A stretch of DNA of 64,000 nucleotides, taken from Actinophytocola sp035995025 (lineage in GTDB: Bacteria; Actinomycetota; Actinomycetes; Mycobacteriales; Pseudonocardiaceae). Numbering within the stretch: the stretch's first letter is position 1; every line of letters starts with the position of its first letter. The translations under genes and the position numbers were made by a program. Positions 57,960-64,000 of this stretch are shown piece after piece. Below the pieces are notes generated by a model. It saw only the letters and a program-made list of their open reading frames with translations, was not told the DNA's origin and ran no database searches. The DNA lies in assembly GCA_035995025.1 (NCBI GenBank), contig DASYKY010000057.1:1-64000 (forward strand), read 5' to 3'.

Positions 57960-59483
57960 TCAGCGGGCCGCCTGGTCGATGACCAGCTTGCCGTTCGCCC
58001 GGGTGACGCGGACCGTGAGGTGCTGGCGGGTGTCGCCGTCGCCCTTGGTGTAGGTGACGTCGACCGGCACGTTCACCGAGTTGTCGGCGTTCTTCGTGAC
58101 GCCGATCGCGTGCTCCGAGCTGAGCGCGCTGAACTTCGACCAGTACTGGCGGAACGCGTCGATGCCGCCGAACTGGTTCTGCGCGTTGGTGGACAGCATC
58201 GCCCACCGCTTGTCGATCGCGCCGAGGTCGTTGTAGTAGTCGATCACCAGCTGGCCGGCCTGGCTGAAGTCGATCGGGCCCTTCGCGGGGATCGGGCTGT
58301 CCGCCGCGCTCGAGGGCGGCGCCGTCGAGGACGGCTCGCTCGGCCGCGACTGCTGCTCGGTCGCCGCGCCGCCGCCCGCGTTGTCCTCGGCGACACCGCC
58401 GGCGGGCTGCTTGTCGTTGTTCAGCAACAGGATCGCGGTCACCACGCCGGCGACCACGAGCAGCGCGGCCACCGCGACGAGCACCAGGTTGCGCCGGTTG
58501 GGGTCCGTGGCGTGCGGCGCGGGCATGTTCGGCGGGCCGGGCGGCAGCGCGTTCCGCGCGACGGTGGGCTGGGTGAGCACGGCCACCGGGCGCGGCGGCG
58601 TCGGCGGGGCGGTGTTGACCGGGACCGGCCTGGCCGGCCAGGCAGGCGCCGCGGGCCTGGTCGGCGCCGCGGTGGGGCGGGTGAGCGCGCCGGCCGCGTC
58701 GAGCATGGTCGGCCGGGTGCCCGGGTCGGGCCGCATGAGATTGGACAGCGTGTCCGCGAGCGGGCCCGCGTTGCGCGGCGGTGGCGCGATGCCGGACGCG
58801 ACGGCGTGCAGCAGCGCGAGCGGGTTGGTGTTCGTGCCGAACGGCGGCTTGCCCTCGACGGCGTGGTAGAGCGTCGAGCCGAGGGAGAACACATCCGACG
58901 CGCGGCTCGGGTCCTCGCCGCGGGCGATCTCGGGCGCCAGGTAGGCGGGCGTGCCGGCGATCCCGGTCTGCGTGGTGACCGTGCCGTCGTCGAGGGCCCT
59001 GGAGATGCCGAAGTCGGTGATCTTCACCGTGCCGTTCTCGGCGAGCAGGATGTTGCCGGGCTTGACGTCGCGGTGCACGATGCCGACCGCGTGGGCGGCG
59101 GCGAGCGCGGCGGCGACCTGGGCGCCGATCTCGGCGACCTCCTGGGGCGGCAGCGTGCCGCGCTCGGCCAGGACCGCGGAGAGGCTGCGGGAGGGCAGGA
59201 ACTCCATCACCAGGCAGGGATCGCCCTCGTCCTCGACGACGTCGAACATCGCGATCGCGTTGCGATGCTGCAGCCGTGCCGCGATCCGCGCCTCACGCAT
59301 GGCGCGCCGGCGGGTCTCCTCGGACTGGGACTCCTCTACCGCGTAGCGGACCAGGAGCCGCTTGATCGCGACGGTGCGGTCGAGGCGTTCGTCCTGCGCC
59401 TTCCACACCACGCCCATCGCGCCGCTCCCGACCTGCTCGAGCAGCCGATAGCGGCCAGCGACCAGTGCGCCCTTCTCGATGAC
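57960..59483 (-). CDS. Transmembrane serine/threonine protein kinase
   Basis: About 507 residues from the proposed start. Kinase domain (about 10-265): VAGRYRLLEQVGSGAMGVVW, VAIKRLLV (catalytic Lys), HRDVKPGNILL, DFGIS, GTPAYLAPE. Then a Pro-rich linker, a membrane helix (LVLVAVAALLVVAGVVTAIL) and an extracytoplasmic domain (about 400-507) related to DUF4878/lumazine-like ligand folds. The start is odd: a GAGGAG site sits 5 nt before GTC-ATC-GAG at 59483 and no ATG/GTG/TTG lies there; the nearest canonical in-frame starts are TTG 59570 and GTG 59642, both without ribosome sites. Confidence 0.92.
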   Translation of the reverse strand, partial: VIEKGALVAGRYRLLEQVGSGAMGVVWKAQDERLDRTVAIKRLLVRYAVEESQSEETRRRAMREARIAARLQHRNAIAMFDVVEDEGDPCLVMEFLPSRSLSAVLAERGTLPPQEVAEIGAQVAAALAAAHAVGIVHRDVKPGNILLAENGTVKITDFGISRALDDGTVTTQTGIAGTPAYLAPEIARGEDPSRASDVFSLGSTLYHAVEGKPPFGTNTNPLALLHAVASGIAPPPRNAGPLADTLSNLMRPDPGTRPTMLDAAGALTRPTAAPTRPAAPAWPARPVPVNTAPPTPPRPVAVLTQPTVARNALPPGPPNMPAPHATDPNRRNLVLVAVAALLVVAGVVTAILLLNNDKQPAGGVAEDNAGGGAATEQQSRPSEPSSTAPPSSAADSPIPAKGPIDFSQAGQLVIDYYNDLGAIDKRWAMLSTNAQNQFGGIDAFRQYWSKFSALSSEHAIGVTKNADNSVNVPVDVTYTKGDGDTRQHLTVRVTRANGKLVIDQAAR

Positions 59484-59672
59484 CAGCTCTCCTCGCGTGC
59501 GTCGTCGGGCCCCCGATCCGTCACCGAGAATATCGAACCGGCCCGATCGAGGGACGCGCCAGGCGAACAAGCGGCTGCTTTTGCTACGTCGCGATACGCG
59601 ATTGGCCGAACACCAGCGGTTCCGAACGGGGCACAGGGCCACGTTCGGAGTACGCCGACCACCCGGCGGCGT

Positions 59673-60011
59673 TCAGTCGGGCAGGTCGGCCAGGGCGCGT
59701 TTCGGGGCGCGGACGCGCCAGGAGTCGGTGAGCAGCTCGGTCAGCTCGCCGACGTCGATCGCCGCGAAGCGGACCAGGACGGTCGGGTGGCCGTCGTAGT
59801 GCGGGGTGGTGAAGAACTTCGCCGGGTCGGACGCGATCAGGCCCCGCTTCTCGCCCTCGCCGGCCACCCACACCAGCAGCACGTCGCCCTCCTCGCGGAT
59901 CCGGGCGAACAACTTGTCCTTCACGCGGAAGCCCGGCGTCCCGTACGACGGCCTCTCCACGGTGTGCGGCAGCGACAGGGCTATCCGCCGAACGTCGTCC
60001 TCGGTCACCAT
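59673..60011 (-). CDS. MmcQ/YjbR family protein
   Basis: 112 residues, a CyaY-like fold: VTEDDVRRIALSLPHTVERP, YGTPGFRVKDKLFARI, LVWVAGEGEKR. The family is often labelled DNA-binding, but its biochemical role is poorly known. ATG 60011. Its start is only 6 bp from that of the divergent gene at 60018, so the two promoters must lie inside each other's coding regions or overlap completely. Confidence 0.9.
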   Translation of the reverse strand: MVTEDDVRRIALSLPHTVERPSYGTPGFRVKDKLFARIREEGDVLLVWVAGEGEKRGLIASDPAKFFTTPHYDGHPTVLVRFAAIDVGELTELLTDSWRVRAPKRALADLPD

Positions 60012-60017
60012 GGACAC

Positions 60018-61082
60018 ATGGTGCCAGCGGACGACGAGCTCGACCGGCTCGCGTACCTGCTCGGCGCCCCCGCCCCGGACGCCGGGACCGACCTCGGCGA
60101 GTTCGTGCGCGGGTGGCTCGCCGAGCCCGGCCGTGCGCCGGACCCGCCGGACTCGCCGGACGAGACCGAGCCCCTTCGTCGCGGGCTGGCCGCGCTCGCG
60201 CCCCGGCAGCGGGCCGCGGTCGTGCTGCGGCTGTGGTCCGGCCTGCCGGCCGCTGAGGTCGCCTCGCTGCGGGAGTGCGACGAGCACGTCGTCGAGCAGG
60301 AGACCGACGCGGCGCTCGACGTGCTGGCCACCGACGAGGAGCGGCTGACCGCAGACCTCGCCCTGCTCGCCGCCACGATGCCGGTCGAGTCGCCCGAGCC
60401 GCCGAACCGGCGCTGGCGCGCGGCGGGCGTGTCGGTCGGCGTGCTCGCGGCGGCCGGCGTGTTCGCCGCGGTGCTCGGGCTCGGCGACCCGGGCGCACCG
60501 ACCGCCGACGACCAGTGGTCGCCGCCGCCGACGGCCCCGGCCACGCTGCAGCCCATGCCGGCCCCGGCCCAGGACGACCCGGCCCCGACGTTCGACAACC
60601 GCTCCCGGCGGCTCACCGCGCAGATCGCCGCGGCCCGCGCGCGGGTGCTGCCCGGCGTCACCCGGGTCGCGCCCGCCGCGGTCAACGGCCCGGCCGGCGA
60701 GGTGCTGTGGGCGCCGCTGGTGTTCCAGGTCAGCGTCGACACGCCTGACCTGTACCTGGCCATGGCCACGCTGGGCGGCGGCAGGGAAGCGGCCGTGCTG
60801 AAGATCGACGTCGGCTACCGCAACCCCGGTGCGTACCCGCGCTACGCGCCCTGCCCGCAGTACCAGCAGGTGTGCTCGTACCGGCGGTTCCCGGACGGGA
60901 CGTACGGCTCGGTCGTCGTGTTCAGCGAGCCGGTCTCCGACCAGACGATCAACCGGCTGACCGTGATGCGCCCGGACGGCACCTACGTCCACGTGTCGGT
61001 CTTCTACCGGGAACGGCGGGCGGATCCGCCGCCGCTGGGGACGGACGCGCTGTTCCGCTTCGCTTCGGTGTTCAGCTACTGA
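60018..61082 (+). CDS. Membrane-anchored protein with a sigma-region-4-like helix-turn-helix
   Basis: 354 residues. Cytosolic N-terminus (1-130) includes LRRGLAALAPRQRAAVVLRL followed by WSGLPAAEVASLRECDEHVV, resembling region 4 of ECF sigma factors but without region 2. One membrane helix (about 138-157, AGVSVGVLAAAGVFAAVLGL), a Pro-rich spacer and an extracytoplasmic domain (about 200-354) with a CPQYQQVC disulfide-type pair. It could be a membrane-tethered regulator or a remnant of a sigma-factor fusion. ATG 60018 (or GTG 60021). A 15-bp tandem duplication covers its stop codon. Confidence 0.8.
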   Translation: MVPADDELDRLAYLLGAPAPDAGTDLGEFVRGWLAEPGRAPDPPDSPDETEPLRRGLAALAPRQRAAVVLRLWSGLPAAEVASLRECDEHVVEQETDAALDVLATDEERLTADLALLAATMPVESPEPPNRRWRAAGVSVGVLAAAGVFAAVLGLGDPGAPTADDQWSPPPTAPATLQPMPAPAQDDPAPTFDNRSRRLTAQIAAARARVLPGVTRVAPAAVNGPAGEVLWAPLVFQVSVDTPDLYLAMATLGGGREAAVLKIDVGYRNPGAYPRYAPCPQYQQVCSYRRFPDGTYGSVVVFSEPVSDQTINRLTVMRPDGTYVHVSVFYRERRADPPPLGTDALFRFASVFSY

Positions 61083-61099
61083 GCGTTCAGCTACTGAGC
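61070..61099. repeat. 15-bp tandem duplication across a stop codon
   Basis: GTTCAGCTACTGAGC occurs twice in direct succession (61070-61084, 61085-61099), duplicating the last codons and the TGA of the membrane protein gene. The protein is unchanged because the first stop is retained. Confidence 0.95.
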
Positions 61100-61228
61100 T
61101 GGGTTGTCTTGGGGGCAACGGTGTGGTGCGCCCAATGCAAGGTTTTTGCCCTGTGGACAACGGTTTTGCCGGTCGCTGGATCTTGAGGCAGTCTGGGTTC
61201 CGCTCCACGACAAGGAGAGGGGAACCTG

Positions 61229-61573
61229 ATGAGTGAGCCCATGTACGAGCTCGATTTGGAGGGCCGCGTCACGCGGCTCGAGGGCGAGATGGCCGAGGTG
61301 CGCTTCCTGGCGACCAACGCCGAGAGGGATGTCGCCGACGTGAAGACAGTGTTGATCGGGCACACCGGTTTGCTGAACGCGCTACGTGAGGACCAGGTGG
61401 ACCAGGGACGGACGCTGGCCAGGCTGGACAGGGAGATGCGCGGCACCCAAACGGACATGCGCACGGGCTTTGCCGAGATGCGCAGGGGGTTTGCGGTGCT
61501 CGGTGAGGGGCAGGCGCGGATCAGCGAGCTGCTGGACCAGCACATCCGCGAGTCGGGTGCCTGTTCTGGGTGA
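61229..61573 (+). CDS. Small coiled-coil protein
   Basis: 114 residues, predicted to be almost entirely helical with heptad patterns (LEGRVTRLEGEMAEVRFLAT, TLARLDREMRGTQTDMRTGF). No domain recognised; similar short coiled-coil proteins occur widely in actinomycetes. AGGAGAGGGG lies 7 nt before ATG 61229. It precedes the hydratase gene on the same strand by 49 bp. Confidence 0.8.
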   Translation: MSEPMYELDLEGRVTRLEGEMAEVRFLATNAERDVADVKTVLIGHTGLLNALREDQVDQGRTLARLDREMRGTQTDMRTGFAEMRRGFAVLGEGQARISELLDQHIRESGACSG

Positions 61574-61622
61574 CCCGCCCGCGAGGCCCTGACCTCGTCC
61601 GGCGCGATGCACAATGACGTGC

Positions 61623-62483
61623 ATGCCCATCGATCCGGCCCTCGCCGTCGGTGCCGAGCTCGGCGCGACCGCGTTCTCCTGGACCAGCACGGACGTGCTG
61701 CGCTACCACCTCGCGCTCGGCGCCGGTGGCGTGCCGACCGACCCGGTCGAGCTGCGGTACGTGCTCGAGGACCGGTTGCGCGTGTTGCCCACGTTCGGTG
61801 TGGTCGCGCCCGGCTTTCGCACCTTCGAACCGCCCGCGTTGCGGTTTCCGGGTGTCGACGTCGACCTGTCGAAGGTATTGCACGGCACGCAATCGATCAC
61901 GGTCGACGGGCCGATTTCGCCTGATGGAAACGCCGTCGCGCGCTCGCGCATCGCGGACGTGTGGGACAAGGGGAAGGCCGCCGTCATCGTCCAGGAGACC
62001 GTGGTGACCTCCGCGGCCGGCGCTCCACTGTGGACTGCCCGCTCGGCGATCTTCGCGCGCGGTGAGGGTGGGTTCGGTGGCCAACGCGGGCCGTCGACGG
62101 CTGTCGAGGTGCCCGGCCGCGCGCCGGACGAGTTGCTCGAGGTGCACGTGCTGCCCCAGCAAGCGTTGCTGTACCGGTTGTGCGGTGACCGCAACCCGTT
62201 GCACGCCGACCCGGAGTTCGCCGCGCGGGCGGGGTTCGAGCGGCCGATCCTGCACGGGCTGTGCACGTACGGAATGGTTTGCAAGTCCATTGTGGACAAC
62301 GTGCTCGACGGTGACGTGACCCGGGTGGCGTCGTTCGCGACGAAGTTCGCCGGGGTCGCGTTCCCCGGCGAGACGTTGCGCGTGCGGGTGTGGGCGGCGG
62401 ACGAGGGCTACACGGCCACCGCGACGGCCGCCGACCGCGACGACGCCCCGGTGCTGGCCGACACGGTGCTCACGGTCGCCTAG
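61623..62483 (+). CDS. MaoC-like (3R)-hydroxyacyl-CoA dehydratase / enoyl-CoA hydratase 2, HtdY-like
   Basis: 286 residues, double hot-dog fold. Starts MPIDPALAVGAELGATAFSW and contains YHLALGAG, LPTFGVV, FPGVDVDLSKVLHGTQ and the hydratase-2 motif YRLCGDRNPLHADPEFAARA (catalytic Asp and His) with ILHGLCTYG. This closely parallels M. tuberculosis HtdY (Rv3389c), which hydrates trans-2-enoyl-CoA. Start: ATG 61623; ATG 61614 is 3 codons upstream. A strong hairpin follows the gene. Confidence 0.92.
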   Translation: MPIDPALAVGAELGATAFSWTSTDVLRYHLALGAGGVPTDPVELRYVLEDRLRVLPTFGVVAPGFRTFEPPALRFPGVDVDLSKVLHGTQSITVDGPISPDGNAVARSRIADVWDKGKAAVIVQETVVTSAAGAPLWTARSAIFARGEGGFGGQRGPSTAVEVPGRAPDELLEVHVLPQQALLYRLCGDRNPLHADPEFAARAGFERPILHGLCTYGMVCKSIVDNVLDGDVTRVASFATKFAGVAFPGETLRVRVWAADEGYTATATAADRDDAPVLADTVLTVA

Positions 62484-62530
62484 CCTCGCCGGCCGGGCTC
62501 GGGCATGATTCGCGGCGGGTACTCGCAGGG

Positions 62531-62567
62531 AAGTGCCCCGGCCCACCATGATTGGGCCGGGGCACTT
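62531..62567. terminator. Bidirectional terminator hairpin
   Basis: AAGTGCCCCGGCCCA (62531-62545) pairs perfectly over 15 bp with TGGGCCGGGGCACTT (62553-62567), 7-nt loop, between the convergent hydratase and DUF397 genes. Confidence 0.85.
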
Positions 62568-62604
62568 CGCCTCCGTGAAAATGTTAGCGAAACCATTCGT
62601 GCAA

Positions 62605-62811
62605 CTAGTGGTGCCGCTTCACGGTCGCCAGGAACACCTGGGCTTGTCCTGCTGGCAACGCCAGCACGGGACCGTCGGTGTTCTTCGAGTCGCGGATGCC
62701 GAACATCGTCGGCGCCTGCGCCACCTCGACGCACTCGCCGCCGTTGGAGCCGCTGAAGCTGGACTTGCGGAACTCGGCTTCCCGCCAGATGGCAGGAGCA
62801 CCAGGGATCAT
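62605..62811 (-). CDS. DUF397 domain protein
   Basis: 68 residues. AEFRKSSFSGSNGGECVEVA, then IRDSKNTDGPVLALPAGQAQ: a standard DUF397 protein. In actinomycetes DUF397 genes typically accompany XRE-DUF5753 regulators, as here; the pair resembles the BldB/WhiJ-type systems in which the small protein antagonises or modulates the DNA-binding partner. Its ATG overlaps the regulator's stop (ATGA, 62808-62811). Confidence 0.93.
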   Translation of the reverse strand: MIPGAPAIWREAEFRKSSFSGSNGGECVEVAQAPTMFGIRDSKNTDGPVLALPAGQAQVFLATVKRHH

Positions 62812-63698
62812 CGTTTCACCTCCTCCATGGCCTTCTTGATGATCCCACGGGAGGTCCGCTGATTTGCAGCTAGAGCTTGCAAACGCGTCATAGCTTGCTC
62901 GTAATCGAGGATTTCCTCGGATTTCTCCACATAGTGCCCGCCGGTGACCAAATCCAGGTAGACCACGCCGGGATCGCCCGCCACGGCAGAGGGGAACTTC
63001 ATGAGAGTGAAACTGCCGCCCTGCTGGGCGGACGCCGGGCCGGCCGCGTGCGGCAAGACTTGGATATCGATGCCTGGCCGGTAAGACATCTCGAGCAGAT
63101 GTTGCAACTGGTCGTGCATCACGACGGGGCCGCCGTAGGGGCGGCGAAGTACGGACTCGTCCAGGATCATCCAGAGATGAACCGGGTCGGACTTGCGCTC
63201 GAGGATCCGTTTCCTGCCCATCCGGACCTCGATGGCCTGCTCGATCTGGGCGTCGGTGAGGTTGGGGTTGCCGCGCAGCACGGCCTCAGCGTATTCGCGA
63301 GTCTGGAGAAGGCCGTGGACCAGCGCTGTCTGGAAGGTCGCCAGCTCCGAGGCGCCGGACTCCAGGCCCAGGAACAGGTCGAACCACGGCGGTACGACGC
63401 CGGACAGCTGTGTCCACCAGTTCGTCGACTTCTTGGCTGCGGAAAGCAGCTCGCGCATGAACGGGATGTTGTCCCGCTGGCAATACAGGTCGAGCAGCAG
63501 CTCCAGGTCGCCCGCCGACGGCGTCCGGCCGCTCTCGAGGTTGCTGATGTGCTGGATGGAGCGATCCACCCGCTCGGCCGCAACCTTCTGCGCAAGTCCG
63601 CGGTCGAGCCGCCACTGCTTGAGGTTGAGCGCGATCGCACGCTTGAACAACGCGGGACTGCCGGATCGGAGTGCCGGAGGAAGGCCTGTCACGTTCAC
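62808..63698 (-). CDS. XRE-family helix-turn-helix regulator with DUF5753 domain
   Basis: 296 residues. N-terminal XRE fold (about 18-75, LKQWRLDRGLAQKVAAERVD and RSIQHISNLESGRTPSAGDL); C-terminal DUF5753 (about 110-285) with FQTALVHGLLQTREYAEAVL and ILDESVLRRPYGGPVVMHDQ. This is the WhiJ-like class of developmental/secondary-metabolism regulators. GTG start at 63698 (VNVTGLPPAL). Translationally coupled to the DUF397 gene downstream. Confidence 0.93.
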   Translation of the reverse strand: MNVTGLPPALRSGSPALFKRAIALNLKQWRLDRGLAQKVAAERVDRSIQHISNLESGRTPSAGDLELLLDLYCQRDNIPFMRELLSAAKKSTNWWTQLSGVVPPWFDLFLGLESGASELATFQTALVHGLLQTREYAEAVLRGNPNLTDAQIEQAIEVRMGRKRILERKSDPVHLWMILDESVLRRPYGGPVVMHDQLQHLLEMSYRPGIDIQVLPHAAGPASAQQGGSFTLMKFPSAVAGDPGVVYLDLVTGGHYVEKSEEILDYEQAMTRLQALAANQRTSRGIIKKAMEEVKR

Positions 63699-63835
63699 GC
63701 TTTCACCTATTTCAGTTTCACCGTCGCAAGCGGACGGTTAGGACCACCCCATCGGGCGATCGTCCAAACTTGACCTTGTTGATTTAACTTTGCTGAGATC
63801 TGTGTTGGCCGGATTCAGCGGTTGAGAATCTAGCT

Positions 63836-63880
63836 CCGGGGGTGTCGTTTGTGAGTACCCGTCCGTCGCGACACCCCCGG
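63836..63880. promoter_or_regulatory. Perfect 12-bp stem hairpin at the start of the last gene
   Basis: CCGGGGGTGTCG (63836-63847) pairs perfectly with CGACACCCCCGG (63869-63880), 21-nt loop. It encloses a candidate GTG start (63851) and lies 36 bp before the alternative ATG (63917). No T run follows. Confidence 0.6.
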
Positions 63881-64000
63881 TTCCACCCGACCGGGCGACA
63901 AGGCGAGGTGACCGAGATGGGCGCGCATCATCGCCGGTTGCGGTGTTGCGGCGACTGTTTGAGTGGCGAGCACTACTTGAAAGAAGAAATCTGGCAGACA
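63851..64000 (+). CDS. Start of a small Cys-rich protein (cut by window end)
   Basis: Open frame of 50 codons running off the window. The part from ATG 63917 reads MGAHHRRLRCCGDCLSGEHY, then LKEEIWQT, with a CCxxC cluster suggesting a metal site. AGGTGACCGAG before ATG 63917 is the better ribosome site; the GTG at 63851 sits in a hairpin loop. No family can be named from the fragment. Divergent from the XRE regulator. Confidence 0.45.
   Translation, partial: MSTRPSRHPRFHPTGRQGEVTEMGAHHRRLRCCGDCLSGEHYLKEEIWQT

Noticed and set aside
58020..60017. N-terminal extension of the protein at 60018 (open frame from 58020)
   Set aside because: The stretch is antisense to the kinase and MmcQ genes and has shadow-frame composition; the real protein begins at 60018.

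Overview
The window is high-GC actinobacterial DNA, most likely from the Pseudonocardiales (Amycolatopsis/Saccharothrix/Lentzea type). Support for this: a Kgd-type multifunctional 2-oxoglutarate decarboxylase, mycobacterial-type lipid genes (FadD17-, FadE23/FadE24-, HtdY- and WS/DGAT-like), a 10-methyl fatty acid gene pair, a GntR/TetR/MarR/XRE regulator mix, PF04672 methyltransferases, an XRE-DUF397 pair and an F420-type luciferase-like oxidoreductase. The genus cannot be fixed from the sequence alone. I saw no rRNA, tRNA, CRISPR array, prophage or intact insertion sequence. Much of the window is ordinary chromosomal metabolism.

Layout. 1-2.3 kb: kgd, cut by the window edge. 2.6-10.6 kb: a minus-strand run of transporters (MFS, ABC-2 ATPase and permease, and a fused heterodimer-type ABC exporter) divergent from a MerR regulator with a near-perfect operator. 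10.7-11.9 kb: two tiny Pseudonocardiales-type genes, then 600 bp of structured non-coding DNA. 11.9-14.7 kb: ald and its probable PucR-type activator. 14.7-21.3 kb: a decayed winged-helix regulator, two secreted SGNH hydrolases, a PAS-GGDEF-EAL protein with degenerate active sites, a PF04672 methyltransferase and a TetR repressor. 21.3-23.2 kb: two pentapeptide-repeat genes, one fused to DinB. 23.3-28.1 kb: a leucine-degradation operon (accD1-accA1-fadE19 type) whose promoter carries the same 16-bp palindrome as the TetR gene. 28-32 kb: secreted peptidase-like and unknown proteins around a repeat-rich spacer. 32.1-34.7 kb: tmsA/tmsB-like genes for 10-methyl-branched fatty acids. 34.7-39.2 kb: assorted genes plus three decayed ones. 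39.2-41.7 kb: the fadE24-fadE23 pair.

41.8-47.1 kb holds the most distinctive locus. Two transcripts diverge (amidase plus D-2-hydroxyacid dehydrogenase against DUF3830, two Asp/Glu-racemase-superfamily proteins and a GntR/FCD regulator) from about 40 bp in which two face-to-face promoters appear to interlock around one palindrome. It looks like an uncharacterised catabolic pathway for an amide-containing or branched carboxylic acid.

47-49.4 kb: two GAF-ANTAR proteins and a SigD/ShbA-like sigma factor. 49.5-57.9 kb: a methyltransferase, FadD17-like ligase, Nudix hydrolase, MFS, luciferase-like oxidoreductase, NAD(P)-binding protein with MarR, and WS/DGAT. 58-61.6 kb: a receptor Ser/Thr kinase lacking an obvious start codon, and a membrane-anchored protein with a sigma-region-4-like helix-turn-helix. 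61.6-64 kb: an HtdY-like hydratase, a DUF397/XRE pair and the start of a small Cys-rich gene.
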